From Chitinophagaceae bacterium (GTDB taxonomy: Bacteria > Bacteroidota > Bacteroidia > Chitinophagales > Chitinophagaceae), in contig JACMKU010000213.1 in assembly GCA_014379965.1 (NCBI GenBank), forward strand, positions 33,806-97,805: DNA of 64,000 nt. The letters are read 5' to 3'. The translations under genes were made by a program, and so were the position numbers. Under the pieces are notes generated by a model. It did not search any database, was not told the origin of the DNA, and saw only the letters and a program-made list of their open reading frames with translations. Of this stretch, positions 43,409-53,500 are shown in pieces. Each line of letters begins with the position of its first letter. The first letter of the stretch is position 1.

Positions 43409-44141
43409 CCTCAATTGTGACATGGGCGAAGGAATCGGCAACGAAGAACTCATCATGCCGTTCATCTCTTCGGCAAATATCGCCTGCGGCTATCACGCGG
43501 GTGACGAAGTCTCCATCTGGAATACGATTGAGTTGGCGATAAAGCATAATGTAGCTATTGGCGCCCATGTTTCTTTCCTCGATAAGGCAAACTTCGGAAG
43601 GAGTGAATTCGAACTGCCTTTGAATGAGGTGTATGAATTGGTGGAGCAACAGTTAATCATCATCAAGGAGATTGCCGATCACTTCGAGACGCCTGCTAAC
43701 CACGTCAAGCCTCACGGCGCATTGTATAATATGTCTGCACGCCAACCAAAACTTGCGAACGTGATTGCACAGGCAGTCTTGGATTTCGATCACAAGTTAA
43801 TTCTGTATGGGCTAAGCGGAAGTTTCTCCATTAGTGAGGCTTCTTCTTTGGGTTTGCACACGGCCAACGAGGTATTTGCAGATCGTAGGTACGATGACGA
43901 GGGCAAGCTGATACCTCGATCCAACGCAGATGCGTTGATCATTGATCCAGATGAGGCTATTCTCCAGATCACCGACATAATCAATAAAAAAATAGTCACC
44001 TCTTCATCGCGTAAGGAAATTCCGGTGCTTGCCGATACGATTTGTATACATGGTGATGGCGAGAAAGCTTCACTGCTGGCAAGAAACATTTACGATCACT
44101 TGAAACAGGCTAACATTGATATCAAAGCCATCCAGGTTTAG
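43395..44141 (+). CDS. pxpA: 5-oxoprolinase subunit PxpA (LamB/YcsF)
   Basis: A 248-residue LamB/YcsF barrel. Motifs are IDLNCDMGEG, SANIACGYHAGDEVSI, VAIGAHVSFLDKANFGR, HVKPHGALYNM, NEVFADRRYDDEG, LIPRSNADALI and TICIHGDGEKA. It is the subunit that acts with PxpBC to open the 5-oxoproline ring. It overlaps the next gene, an Nramp-like transporter, by 26 bases. Confidence 0.94.
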   Translation: MLTIDLNCDMGEGIGNEELIMPFISSANIACGYHAGDEVSIWNTIELAIKHNVAIGAHVSFLDKANFGRSEFELPLNEVYELVEQQLIIIKEIADHFETPANHVKPHGALYNMSARQPKLANVIAQAVLDFDHKLILYGLSGSFSISEASSLGLHTANEVFADRRYDDEGKLIPRSNADALIIDPDEAILQITDIINKKIVTSSSRKEIPVLADTICIHGDGEKASLLARNIYDHLKQANIDIKAIQV

Positions 44142-45318
44142 AATTTTTGGTGGCGCCGGACTCGGTGCGGCTTTCCTGATGGCCAACTCCTCCATTGGTC
44201 CGGGCTTCCTTGCGCAGACAACAATTTTTACTCAGCAGTTAATGACGAGTTTTGGTTTTGTCATTCTAGTATCTGTACTGATTGATATCGGAGCGCAGCT
44301 AAATACATGGCGCATCCTTGCAGTGAGCGAAATGAGGGCGCAGGATGTATCCAATGCCTTATTGCCTGGGCTCGGTTATTTTGTTTCCCTGCTGGTAGTC
44401 CTGGGAGGTTTCGCATTCAATATTGGTAATATAGCCGGCTGCGGACAGGGAGTGAACATACTTACGGGCCTCTCTTTTCAGCAGGGTGCGATAATCAGCG
44501 GAGTGGTGGCCCTCCTACTATTTTGGATTCGGGAGATCGGAAAGATGCTCGACGGATTTACAAAAACTCTTGGAACGATGAAGATCCTTCTTACACTCTT
44601 CATAGCATTCGCTGCACGTCCCCCTTTAGGAAAGGCAGTCGAGAACACCATCCTCCCTGAAAGCATTAGCATGATAGCCATCGTGACCATTGTAGGCGGA
44701 ACGGTTGGAGGTTATCTCACATTCTCAGGGGCGCATCGCCTGATCGATGCGGGTATAAAGGGCAAGGATCAGTTGCGGCAGGTGGATAGGAGTGCAATTA
44801 GCGGGATTACTATCTCCACCATCATGCGGTTCATCCTATTCCTCGCTGCTGCTGGTGTGCTCTCGCAGGGCGCTGTGTTGACAAAGGGCAACGAGGCCTC
44901 TACTGTGTTTCATTTTGCCGCAGGTGAGATAGGGCTTCGAATCTTCGGAGTAGTACTCTGGAGTGCGGCTATCTCCTCTGTTGTCGGTGCCTCCTACACT
45001 TCTGTTTCCTTCTTCAAGACTTTTCATCCACTGTTCGTGAAATATGAACGAGTATGCATATCCCTCTTCATCATCGCGACCACTTGCGTGTTTGTCGCGA
45101 TAGGAAAACCAACCGAGTTGCAACTCTTTGCTGGCGCGGTTAACGGGCTCATTCTCCCCATTGCTTTATCGGTAATCTTAATAGCTGCCACTAAGAAGAG
45201 GATCATGAAAGATTATCGACATCCAATATGGATGCAGATAGCTGGCTGGCTGGTGGTAGGTGTGATGAGTTGGATGGGATACACCATCATCGAAGAAACA
45301 GTAAGGAAGTTCTTTTAA
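44116..45318 (+). CDS. Nramp-family transporter, YcsG-like, of the pxp operon
   Basis: A 400-residue membrane protein with about eleven segments and an Nramp-related fold. The first helix reads AAFLMANSSIGPGFLAQ; the metal-binding DPGN of true Nramp transporters is replaced by IGPG, so manganese or iron transport is unlikely. Bacillus subtilis has the similar YcsG next to ycsF (pxpA) and kipI. The position here, overlapping pxpA by 26 bases, makes uptake of 5-oxoproline or a related amino acid the simplest role. The start is a TTG at 44116; the later ATG at 44179 would cut the first helix. Confidence 0.8.
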   Translation: MISKPSRFRIFGGAGLGAAFLMANSSIGPGFLAQTTIFTQQLMTSFGFVILVSVLIDIGAQLNTWRILAVSEMRAQDVSNALLPGLGYFVSLLVVLGGFAFNIGNIAGCGQGVNILTGLSFQQGAIISGVVALLLFWIREIGKMLDGFTKTLGTMKILLTLFIAFAARPPLGKAVENTILPESISMIAIVTIVGGTVGGYLTFSGAHRLIDAGIKGKDQLRQVDRSAISGITISTIMRFILFLAAAGVLSQGAVLTKGNEASTVFHFAAGEIGLRIFGVVLWSAAISSVVGASYTSVSFFKTFHPLFVKYERVCISLFIIATTCVFVAIGKPTELQLFAGAVNGLILPIALSVILIAATKKRIMKDYRHPIWMQIAGWLVVGVMSWMGYTIIEETVRKFF

Positions 45319-45319
45319 A

Positions 45320-45351
45320 ACAAAAAGCCCAACCTTGTGAGTTGAGCCTTT
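45320..45351 (-). terminator. Terminator between transporter and L,D-transpeptidase genes
   Basis: AAGGCTCAAC and GTTGGGCTT form an imperfect stem. On the minus strand it is followed by TTTTTGTTTT, so it best serves the L,D-transpeptidase gene, and it may also stop the plus-strand pxp transcript. Confidence 0.65.
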
Positions 45352-45378
45352 GTATCATCCATCCTTGTTTGTGTCCAA

Positions 45379-46086
45379 TCAATCGTTGAGTATTCTCGAA
45401 GCACCTAAATACCTTTTCTCAGGATGGTATATGAATAGGCATGTGCCATATTTAATTAAGTTGATGATAAGCGCGCTCTCTTCCCTTGGTACTGCGGGGC
45501 AACCGAAGCTGCGACCAATGAAACCCTGGCCTATGTAGGCGGCACCATGTAATACTATCGCGCGTCGGTACGCTTTATCATTGATACCAGGTTCTTTACC
45601 TTGCATCCTCAATGAGAGCCCGTGCTCACCACGGTATGTAGCGCCGGTTACATAGAATCCCAAGCTGGTTTGGAGTGAAGAGAGCCTGTTAGAAAATCTT
45701 GTTGCAAATTCACCTCCTGAATTGCGGCCATGTGCCACAAACGTATTCAACAGTATCTTGTTTTCAAGAAGGTCTAATATATATAAACGTTTTCTGCGGG
45801 AAGATTGACTTAGATCGCAGATGGTAAGAATGCCAGGGCGATTGAGTTGGTCTTTATCCAACAGGTCGAGGTATCCTCTATATGCATACTCGAATGCCGA
45901 TCGCGACATTCCTTGTTCTTCTAAATTAAGTGATTCATAAAGTAGCGAAGCTTGCGCCTTTACCATCAGAGCGGGATCCATCACCAGGGGAGATATCCCG
46001 TTGCCTTCCTGCTCGTTGACGGCAGAAAATCCGCTGCTAAGAAATGCAAGGCCGGATACGGTTATGTATACTATGTATTTTCTCAA
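45379..46086 (-). CDS. Murein L,D-transpeptidase catalytic domain protein
   Basis: A 235-residue protein read from a TTG start at 46084-46086; no ATG gives the complete signal peptide (RKYIVYITVSGLAFLSSGFSA). The catalytic domain of the YkuD_2 type has FVAHGRNSGGEFATRFSN, IVLHGAAYIG (His180) and RSFGCPAV (Cys196), the pair used in L,D-transpeptidation. It should cross-link or trim peptidoglycan in the periplasm. An imperfect terminator follows its stop. Confidence 0.85.
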   Translation of the reverse strand: MRKYIVYITVSGLAFLSSGFSAVNEQEGNGISPLVMDPALMVKAQASLLYESLNLEEQGMSRSAFEYAYRGYLDLLDKDQLNRPGILTICDLSQSSRRKRLYILDLLENKILLNTFVAHGRNSGGEFATRFSNRLSSLQTSLGFYVTGATYRGEHGLSLRMQGKEPGINDKAYRRAIVLHGAAYIGQGFIGRSFGCPAVPREESALIINLIKYGTCLFIYHPEKRYLGASRILND

Positions 46087-46260
46087 AAGGTTACGGTTTC
46101 AAAATCACAAACGCGATCAGGGATAAAAGTAGTACCCACTTTCTCTAAATGCAAGTAATAAAGATTTGTTTCTCATCGAGATGCGAATAATTACGGTCAG
46201 TACAAAATTTACTTACGGGAAAAACTACTACCCATAAATTTTCATGGGTATTTGAGCAAT

Positions 46261-46288
46261 AAAAAACGGGTGCCTGTTCGACACCCGT
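46261..46288 (-). terminator. Terminator of MATE gene
   Basis: ACGGGTG pairs with CACCCGT around a nine-base loop and on the minus strand is followed by six T. It lies 27 bases past the MATE stop. Confidence 0.88.
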
Positions 46289-46314
46289 AATAAATATTAA
46301 ACACGCAAGTGTAA

Positions 46315-47736
46315 TCAGACTTTTATTTTCTTCCACTTTCCTCTCTTGAAAACAATAAATGCAGCGATCGCAATCATTGTTTCCGCAATTGGAATCGCAA
46401 CGAATGCGCCCACGGGTCCATAGTCCAGGCCCTTTGCAAGTAGGTAGGCCAAGGGTATCTGGAAGACCCAAAATCCGAAGAAATTAAGCAATGTCGGTGT
46501 ACGCGTATCACCCGCCCCATTTAGTGACTGTATCATAACCATTCCAATGCCATAGAAGATAAAACCTGAACCAATTATTTGAAGTGCTAATACCCCGTAT
46601 CGGTGCACCTCGGGTTCATTGGTGAATATTCCCATTATTGGTGAGGAGAAGAAAATGAACACTAGCATCACGGCCGACATAAAAATGGCATTGTACTTTG
46701 TGGTCAACAAAGCACTTCGCTCAGCTCTTTCCGGCTGACCTGCGCCGAGATTCTGTCCTACCAGTGTTGCGGCGGCATTGCTAAGTCCCCACGCCGGCAA
46801 GATGAAGAAGACGATGTTTCGTATCGCTACCTGGTATCCCGCAACAGCGTCCATGTTTCCCGTTTCGGCCACCAGTCTTCCCATGAAGATCCAACTGCCT
46901 GATTGAATCACAAACTGGAGAGTGGCAGGCCACCCAACTTCGACCAAAGTTTTAATAATCTTATTGTCCCAATTGAAGTGTATGCGCCGGACCTTGATGA
47001 TGCGCTTGCCTTTGAATAGATGATAGCATTGATAAACCACCCCAATTCCACGCCCGATTGTCGTGGCTATGGCCGCACCTTTCAATCCTAATTCCGGAAA
47101 GGGACCATAACCGTATATAAGAAGCGGGCAAAGGATTATATTCAAAAGGCTGGCGATCCAGAGACTCCGCATCGCCATCGATGCGTCGCCGGCGCCACGG
47201 AAGATGCCATTTATAAGAAACAACATAATGATCACGATGCTTCCGCCCAGCATGATACGGGTGAATGCGACGCCTTCCCGAACGACTTCCGGTGTAGCAC
47301 CCATTAGCGACAGGATTTCAGGTGCGAAAATGACTCCCAGCACACCGAACACAATCGAGGCAATTAAGGCTATCAATAATGATTGCATCCCCGCATGTGC
47401 CGCACCGTCCGGGTTCTTCTCGCCGATGCGTCGCGCGACTACCGCAGTGGCCGCAGTACTCAAGCCAATGGCGAAGGAATAGACTATGGTGATCACCAGC
47501 TCAGTCAACCCTACAGTGGCAATCGCATTACGACTATTGGGAAGATGTCCTACGAAATAGATATCAACTACGGCAAACACGCTCTCAAGGCTTAACTCGA
47601 GGATCATCGGTATCGCGAGGAGAAGTATCGCCTGGCGAATGCTACCAGTGGTATAATCATGATCTCCTCCCCGCAGCGATTTTTTTATTAGTGAAATGAT
47701 AGATGGTCTTGATGAAGTCATTGACTCTTGTGACAT
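46315..47736 (-). CDS. MATE family efflux transporter
   Basis: A 473-residue membrane protein with twelve segments and the MATE two-fold layout (LAIPMILELSLESVFAVVDIYFVGHL; GISTAATAVVARRIGEKN-like GLSTAATAVVARRIGEKN; GWPATLQFVIQSGSW; NAAATLVGQNLGAGQPERAE). It should export cationic drugs or metabolites in exchange for sodium or protons. The N-terminal 30 residues are hydrophilic. It has its own terminator and does not appear to be in an operon. Confidence 0.92.
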   Translation of the reverse strand: MSQESMTSSRPSIISLIKKSLRGGDHDYTTGSIRQAILLLAIPMILELSLESVFAVVDIYFVGHLPNSRNAIATVGLTELVITIVYSFAIGLSTAATAVVARRIGEKNPDGAAHAGMQSLLIALIASIVFGVLGVIFAPEILSLMGATPEVVREGVAFTRIMLGGSIVIIMLFLINGIFRGAGDASMAMRSLWIASLLNIILCPLLIYGYGPFPELGLKGAAIATTIGRGIGVVYQCYHLFKGKRIIKVRRIHFNWDNKIIKTLVEVGWPATLQFVIQSGSWIFMGRLVAETGNMDAVAGYQVAIRNIVFFILPAWGLSNAAATLVGQNLGAGQPERAERSALLTTKYNAIFMSAVMLVFIFFSSPIMGIFTNEPEVHRYGVLALQIIGSGFIFYGIGMVMIQSLNGAGDTRTPTLLNFFGFWVFQIPLAYLLAKGLDYGPVGAFVAIPIAETMIAIAAFIVFKRGKWKKIKV

Positions 47737-47912
47737 ACGAATAGTTAATGGTAATAAAAGAGAAATAGGAACTTGTGCTCTTAATCATAAAGAGACATTC
47801 GAACGGCCCTTAGAAACAGGGATTGACGGCAATGATCTTCATACTGGGAAAATTGAGAGCCAAAGATAGCAGTTGGAAATAGTTCTCCCAAAAAATCCAG
47901 TAGACCAGTTTT

Positions 47913-48584
47913 TCAAAGGAGCGCAGAAAGATATTGGTCCACGAACTGGTCCTTCTGCTTGCGTTTGTATTGGAGAATGAACCTCGGGTGGGGGACCGGG
48001 ACGATCTCGCGGAAGAATCCATTCTCGCTATTAAGGCGAGAGAGGAATGTGAAGTTCTTCGCGCCGCCAATGCATATGCAGCGATCCGTATCGAAACCAA
48101 ATGATAGTTGCTCTTTCAGGCAAGCCGTTGCATAAGGCACCACCGATTGCTGAAGTTCCTTATCGTCATAATAATTTAGGTTGATTCCATCCTTGATATA
48201 TCCAAGCGGGCTCACCGCGGAGACATAGAACTTTGAATAGAACTTGTCAGACCCTCCGTACTTCTGTATCACTTCGTAGATAAATTCCGCCGACAGCTCG
48301 GAACTGTTTCCAAATGGGTTATCGATCCCACAATCGTCCCTGAGCTGCCGAGGCCCGGTAAAATTAATTCCGGTGATCCCGGCCCCGAACCTGCCCGGGT
48401 TAATGCCGATCAGCATCCTCCTGGGATTATTATCATCGTAGTACTTGGAGAAGAACGTTCTGATAATGGATCGAACATCTTCGTTTTTCTGTGGATGCAA
48501 TGTCTCCACCCCCTTCGGCAGATTCGAGGGCGGTTGCAAGTTTAAGTAAAAGTCGATCAGTCGTTCCGCTATTGTAGTCGGCAT
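47913..48584 (-). CDS. SMUG2-type uracil-DNA glycosylase family protein
   Basis: A 223-residue protein of the DUF4918/SMUG2 family. The glycosylase water-activating loop is seen as MLIGINPGRFGAGITG with INFTGPRQL after it, and the C-terminal substrate loop as VPVPHPRFI. The FGNSSELSAEFIYEVI segment is typical of the family. Relatives excise uracil or hypoxanthine from DNA. It is divergent from the DNA methyltransferase with 89 bases between. Confidence 0.82.
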   Translation of the reverse strand: MPTTIAERLIDFYLNLQPPSNLPKGVETLHPQKNEDVRSIIRTFFSKYYDDNNPRRMLIGINPGRFGAGITGINFTGPRQLRDDCGIDNPFGNSSELSAEFIYEVIQKYGGSDKFYSKFYVSAVSPLGYIKDGINLNYYDDKELQQSVVPYATACLKEQLSFGFDTDRCICIGGAKNFTFLSRLNSENGFFREIVPVPHPRFILQYKRKQKDQFVDQYLSALL

Positions 48585-48673
48585 AAGATGAAGATAGAGA
48601 TGAATTAAATTACCCCAAGCCCGCTTTTGTTTAACTTACTTATTTTGCGGTACTATTTCTAAACCTTCCTGGA

Positions 48674-50020
48674 ATGAAAGACATCCCCATCAACAGCAAC
48701 GGAGAAGAGAAGCCAGAGGTGGTGTTGACATGGCCAATGAAGGAAGAACAACAGCTAAAGCAACAACCGGAATTCACCAGGAAAGCATTCACGGGGTTCG
48801 AATTTCATACTTCCACAGGATTTGAGAGTGTGATGGACTTTAGCAAGGATGATAACCTCATCATTAAAGGAGATAACCTGCCCGTACTCCAAAGTTTGAT
48901 CGGTATTTATCAGGGCAAGGTGAAACTCATCTATATCGATCCTCCCTATAACACTGGAAAGACTGCATTCAATTACCACGATGCTTTTGAACATGCCGCC
49001 TGGCTCCATTTCATGCGTAGCAGGTTACTCATCGCAAGGGACTTCCTCACTGAAGACGGTACGCTATGGATAAACATCGATGATAAAGAAAGTCACTATC
49101 TCAAGGTTCTCTGTGATGAGATCTTCGGCAGGGAGAACTTCGTCATCAATTTCATCTGGCAAAAGAAATACTCACCTGCTAACGACGCCAAATGGTTCAG
49201 TGACACTCATGACCATATCCTTGTCTTCGCCCGAAACAAATTAGCTTTCAGTCCGCATCTACTTCCCAGGTCGGCAGCGATGGATCGACGTTATGCCAAT
49301 TTAGATGACGATCCGAGGGGACCATGGAAACCCGGTGGCTTCTCCGTCAAGACTTATTCTAAAGAATATGACTACCCCATCAAAACGCCATCGGGAAAGA
49401 TCGTTCATCCGCCGAAAGGTAGTTGTTGGCAAACGGCGGAAGAGAATTATATGAAGCGGCTTGCTGATAACCGCATTTGGTTTGGAGTGAAGGGAAGCAG
49501 TAAGCCACAGATCAAACAATTCCTCAGTGAAGTGCAACAAGGAATGGTGGCGAGAAGCATCTGGACGTTTGATGAAGTAGGGCACAACCAGGTTTCCCGA
49601 AGGGAGATAACAAAACTCTTCGGCGAATTGGTGTTCGCTACTCCTAAGCCGGAGAAATTACTTAAACGTATTCTTTCCCTGTCTACAAATGATCATGACC
49701 TGGTCATGGACTTCTTTCTTGGAAGCGGCACTACAGCGGCTGTAGCTCACAAGATGAACAGGCGCTACATCGGAATCGACCAATTGGATTACGTAAGGCA
49801 TGTAGCCGCCGAGAGATTGAAGAAGGTGATCGGCGGTGAGCAGGGTGGAATATCTGAAGAAGTAGGGTGGCAGGGTGGAGGTAGCTTTAAATACATGCAA
49901 CTACTGGAAAAGAATAATTCATACGTCGACTTTCCTTCTGATGAACCATCTTCTGAAGGTTTGTCGGCAATTGATGCATCGCTAAACTCCGAATTCTACA
50001 AACTCGCGACAGTACCATAG
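48674..50020 (+). CDS. Orphan beta-class N6-adenine/N4-cytosine DNA methyltransferase (type III Mod-like)
   Basis: A 448-residue methyltransferase. Motif IV DPPY is at residues 89-92 (YIDPPYNTG), and the SAM-binding motif I is near the C-terminus (DFFLGSGTTA from Asp346), the beta-class order. The N-terminal block (LIIKGDNLPVLQSL) and KPEKLLKRIL are typical of type III Mod and related type II enzymes. The target-recognition segment is probably about 190-300. No restriction subunit lies nearby: upstream is a glycosylase and downstream a histidine kinase. It is therefore likely a solitary, possibly regulatory methyltransferase. The last 40 residues are acidic and poorly conserved-looking. A long hairpin follows the stop. 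Confidence 0.85.
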   Translation: MKDIPINSNGEEKPEVVLTWPMKEEQQLKQQPEFTRKAFTGFEFHTSTGFESVMDFSKDDNLIIKGDNLPVLQSLIGIYQGKVKLIYIDPPYNTGKTAFNYHDAFEHAAWLHFMRSRLLIARDFLTEDGTLWINIDDKESHYLKVLCDEIFGRENFVINFIWQKKYSPANDAKWFSDTHDHILVFARNKLAFSPHLLPRSAAMDRRYANLDDDPRGPWKPGGFSVKTYSKEYDYPIKTPSGKIVHPPKGSCWQTAEENYMKRLADNRIWFGVKGSSKPQIKQFLSEVQQGMVARSIWTFDEVGHNQVSRREITKLFGELVFATPKPEKLLKRILSLSTNDHDLVMDFFLGSGTTAAVAHKMNRRYIGIDQLDYVRHVAAERLKKVIGGEQGGISEEVGWQGGGSFKYMQLLEKNNSYVDFPSDEPSSEGLSAIDASLNSEFYKLATVP

Positions 50021-50561
50021 GGAAGCTATTTGAACCACATCGGCACATAGATACATAGGCTAACACATAGATTTATTTCCTTTCTCTATGTGACAACCTA
50101 TATATCTATGTGCCGATGTGGTTCAAAAAACGAAAGTCAGAGTGTAATGAACTCTTAAACTTTATAGACTATTAGACTCCATCCGAATCACTAAGGACCT
50201 TAAATATTCTTATCAATAATCACTTTTCTAAGAGTAAGTGCTTACATCTGCTTTTGTGTTTGAAATTTCATCCTGCCTTTTTTGGCGGCAGTGCTTTTTT
50301 TCCATACCTTCTCTATATATAAACCCTTATCCCCTAACCTCATATGAAGCAGCAGACGGTCTTGCTTCGTTTACCAGGACCATCTTCTCACAACTTGCAT
50401 CCTAACTCGAATGGCTTCCCTGTTTTCGTTGCCCAAGTTCGGCATGAAAATATCTGTGATATGTATAATGTGAAAAACACGAGAACGTGGTTAGTAAGTA
50501 AGTGGTCGGCAAGATGTGCGGGAAAGGATCTAACCACCCGTCGCGCGATTAATCTAAATTT
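50021..50561. other. Intergenic region before the sensor cluster
   Basis: A 541-base gap. It begins with the inverted repeat at 50029-50127. A small stem CTGCC/GGCAG followed by T at 50272-50300 may be a second terminator. The rest (50300-50561) presumably holds the promoter of the large histidine kinase. A 75-codon frame at 50344 has no recognisable features and is not called. Confidence 0.55.
50029..50127. repeat. 43-base inverted repeat after the methyltransferase (likely terminator)
   Basis: The left arm 50029-50071 and right arm 50085-50127 are reverse complements with about five mismatches and a 13-base loop. Words of ACATAGAT recur in each arm. The start is 9 bases past the methyltransferase stop and the right arm is followed by a run of A. 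It should act as a very strong hairpin on either strand. Confidence 0.9.
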
Positions 50562-53500
50562 ATGCAACTAGTAGCCGACGTACCATTACAGGAAAGGTTG
50601 GTTCGGTGGTCGAGGTACCTGGCAATCGGTGTCATTATGATTGCGATCATGGTGCTATTGGGATGGCAACTTGATATTGATCCCATGCGTAGATTGCTCC
50701 CTGGTCAGGCGGCTATGAATCCCGTGACGGCAATTTGTTTTCTTTTCGCATCCATTTCGTTTCTGTTGCTGACAGCCCCTATTCGCACCCCTGGCAAAAA
50801 CACTATTGCATACTTACTTGCATCTGTTGTCACTATAGTTGGTATTTTGAAACTAGCGGGTCTTACAGGGACAATTGATTGGCAAATCGACTGGACGCTA
50901 TTTACAGACGAGTTTGAGCAAAATATTTCTGACAGGTCGCGTAACAGCATCGCGACCATCTCTGCAATTTGCCTGGTCTTAACGGGAATAGCCTTATTCC
51001 TTATGAAAATGGAGAGTCGTATCAAACTGGTGTCTTTCCAACTGATTGCAATGACCATAGCCTTACTGGGATGGTTTTCCATTCTTGGCTACTTGTACAG
51101 GGTTCAATCACTCGATGGCACTTTCAAGTACCGTTTAATGTCCGTTTATACTGCAGCCTCCTTCCAAATGTTGTCAATTGCTATGCTTCTTGCTCAACCA
51201 TCCAGGGGATTTATGAAGCAATTTACCAGTGTCTTCAGCGGTAGGCTTGTTGCAAGGCTGCTACTGCCCGCTGCCGTTATAGTACCTACTGTTCTTGGTC
51301 TATTGCGTTTGTATGGCGATTGGATAGGCATCTATAATTCGGAATTCGGAGTAGCGATATATACCCTCACGTTCATCATCCTCTTCGTCATCATTACCTG
51401 GTATAGCGCCAGACTTCTTAACAAGAGGGACATGATACAAAAAAAGTCAAGCGATGCGTTGACGAGCAGCGAGGAAGAGGTTGCAGCGATCTTTCGTGCC
51501 GCACCGGACGCCGTGATCGTCATTGATGAAAAGAGCCTCGTTGTGCGTTGGAATCCTGAAGCCGAGAAAATGTTTGTCTGGAAAGCGAATGAAATAATTG
51601 GAAGAGAATTGACGGAAACCATCATACCTGTCGAATACAGGGAAAGGCATCGTCGAGGCATGCAAAGATTTCTCAGCACGGGGGAAAACAACATACTGGG
51701 TAAAACGGTAGAGGTGGCTGCTGTGCGAAAGGATGGAACGGTTTTCGACATCTCCTTACGCATTTCACCCGTGTTGGTGAAGGAGGCTCGCCTATTTGTA
51801 GGATTTGTCAGGGATATCACTGAAGAGAAGAAGACGGCCGAAAAACTTCAAAGCTTCAACGTCGAGCTTACCAGACAGGTAGATGAGAAGACCAGGGAGT
51901 TGACGCAAATTTTCGACAGGCTCACGGATGGCTTTATCGCCCTCGATCGCCAGTTCAAATATACTTACCTCAATAAGAAGGCTGGAGAGATCATTCAGCA
52001 CGATCCGCAATCACTGATAGGAATAAATGTATGGGACGTCTTCCCCGAGGCGGTGGGATCGTCTACTTATAATGCCTTCTTATATGTGATGGAACAACGC
52101 GTTCCGCTGATTAACACAGATTATTTCGAGCCATTGGACCTCTGGCAGGAGAATCATATTTATCCGACACCGGATGGCATATCAGTGTTTGTTCGTGATG
52201 TCACCACTCGTAAGCGTGCGGAGCTAGCGTTAAAAGAAAAAGAACTTAAATACAGGACACTGGTAGAAGAGGCCGTAGATGCCATCCTGGTGCTGACCCC
52301 TGACGGAAGGTACATTGAAGCAAATAAGAAAGCGGCTGAGTTACTCGGGTATTCCCTGGAAGAGATGCTTACGCTACGCCCGTCAGACATCATATTTCCT
52401 GAAGATAAAAAGCCAACTCCATATGAACAACTGAATGCTGGCGAGTCGGTCAGAATCGAAAGAATTCTTCGAAGGAAAAATGGTGAAGGCGTTGCTGTAG
52501 AGACTAACGCGCGCAGGCTGCCTGATGGAAATTACCTTGCTTTCATGCGCGACGTTACCGAAAGAAAACGCGTGGAGCGGGAAATAGTTGATGCAAGGAA
52601 ACTTTCCGACAGGTTGATCGATAGCCTTCCCGGGGTATTCTACTTCTTCGACTCGAACGGGAAGTTTCTTCGATGGAATAAACAATTCGAATTCGCAACG
52701 GGCTTCTCCGCTTCGCAGATCGCCAATATGCACCCTACCGAATTCTTCCCTGAAGAGGAACGCGAATATGTCGCGGAACGGATAGGCGGTGTATTTGTGA
52801 AAGGAGTGAATGATGCAGAGGCTCATTTCCTGACACAGTCCGGTAAGAAAATCCCATATTATTTCAAAGCCGTATTGATCAACTACCAGGGCCAGCCCTG
52901 CCTGTTAGGTAATGGCATCGACATTACCGCGCGTAAGGAAGGTGAGAAACAGATGAGGCTGTCGGAACAGAAATACAAGCTGCTTTTCTTCAGCAATCCG
53001 CAGCCTATGTTCATGCTGAGCCTGCCAGGCTATCATATTATTGAAGTGAATACCTCCGCCTTGCTACAGTATGGATATACCAAGGAAGAGTTTCTGCAAT
53101 TGTCAGTGAACGATCTGCGCCCATCTGAAGACATCGAAAAATTTAAAGCGGCGACCAATCTCGCCTTCAGGAGCATTCAACATGCAGGAATATGGCGTCA
53201 TAAGAAAAAGGATGGCAGCGTGATCTATGTTGACATTACTACGCACGATATATATTATGAAGACAGGCCTGTGCGTCTCATCCTGGCAAGTGACGTCACG
53301 GAAAAGTATACCGCAGAAGAAAAGCTGAAGACTTCATACGAATCAATACGCAAGCTTACTGACCACCTTCAGAATATTCGCGAAGAGGAAAGAACACATA
53401 TAGCCCGAGAGATTCACGATGAGTTGGGTCAACAACTCACGGTATTAAAGATGGATGTCGCCTGGCTAAGCAAGAGAATCGAATCGCAGTCTCCTGCAGT

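Noticed and set aside
44116..45318. Calling the transporter a manganese importer (mntH)
   Set aside because: The metal-binding DPGN motif is absent and the gene belongs to the pxp operon.
47810..48100. 96-codon minus-strand frame after the MATE gene
   Set aside because: It overlaps the SMUG2 glycosylase gene in another frame and has no family features.
48674..50020. A complete type III restriction-modification system
   Set aside because: No Res helicase-nuclease gene is present on either side, so only the methyltransferase is called.
50344..50571. 75-codon frame before the large histidine kinase
   Set aside because: The product has no signal, domain or composition expected of a gene, and its end overlaps the kinase start. 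A regulatory region is more likely.
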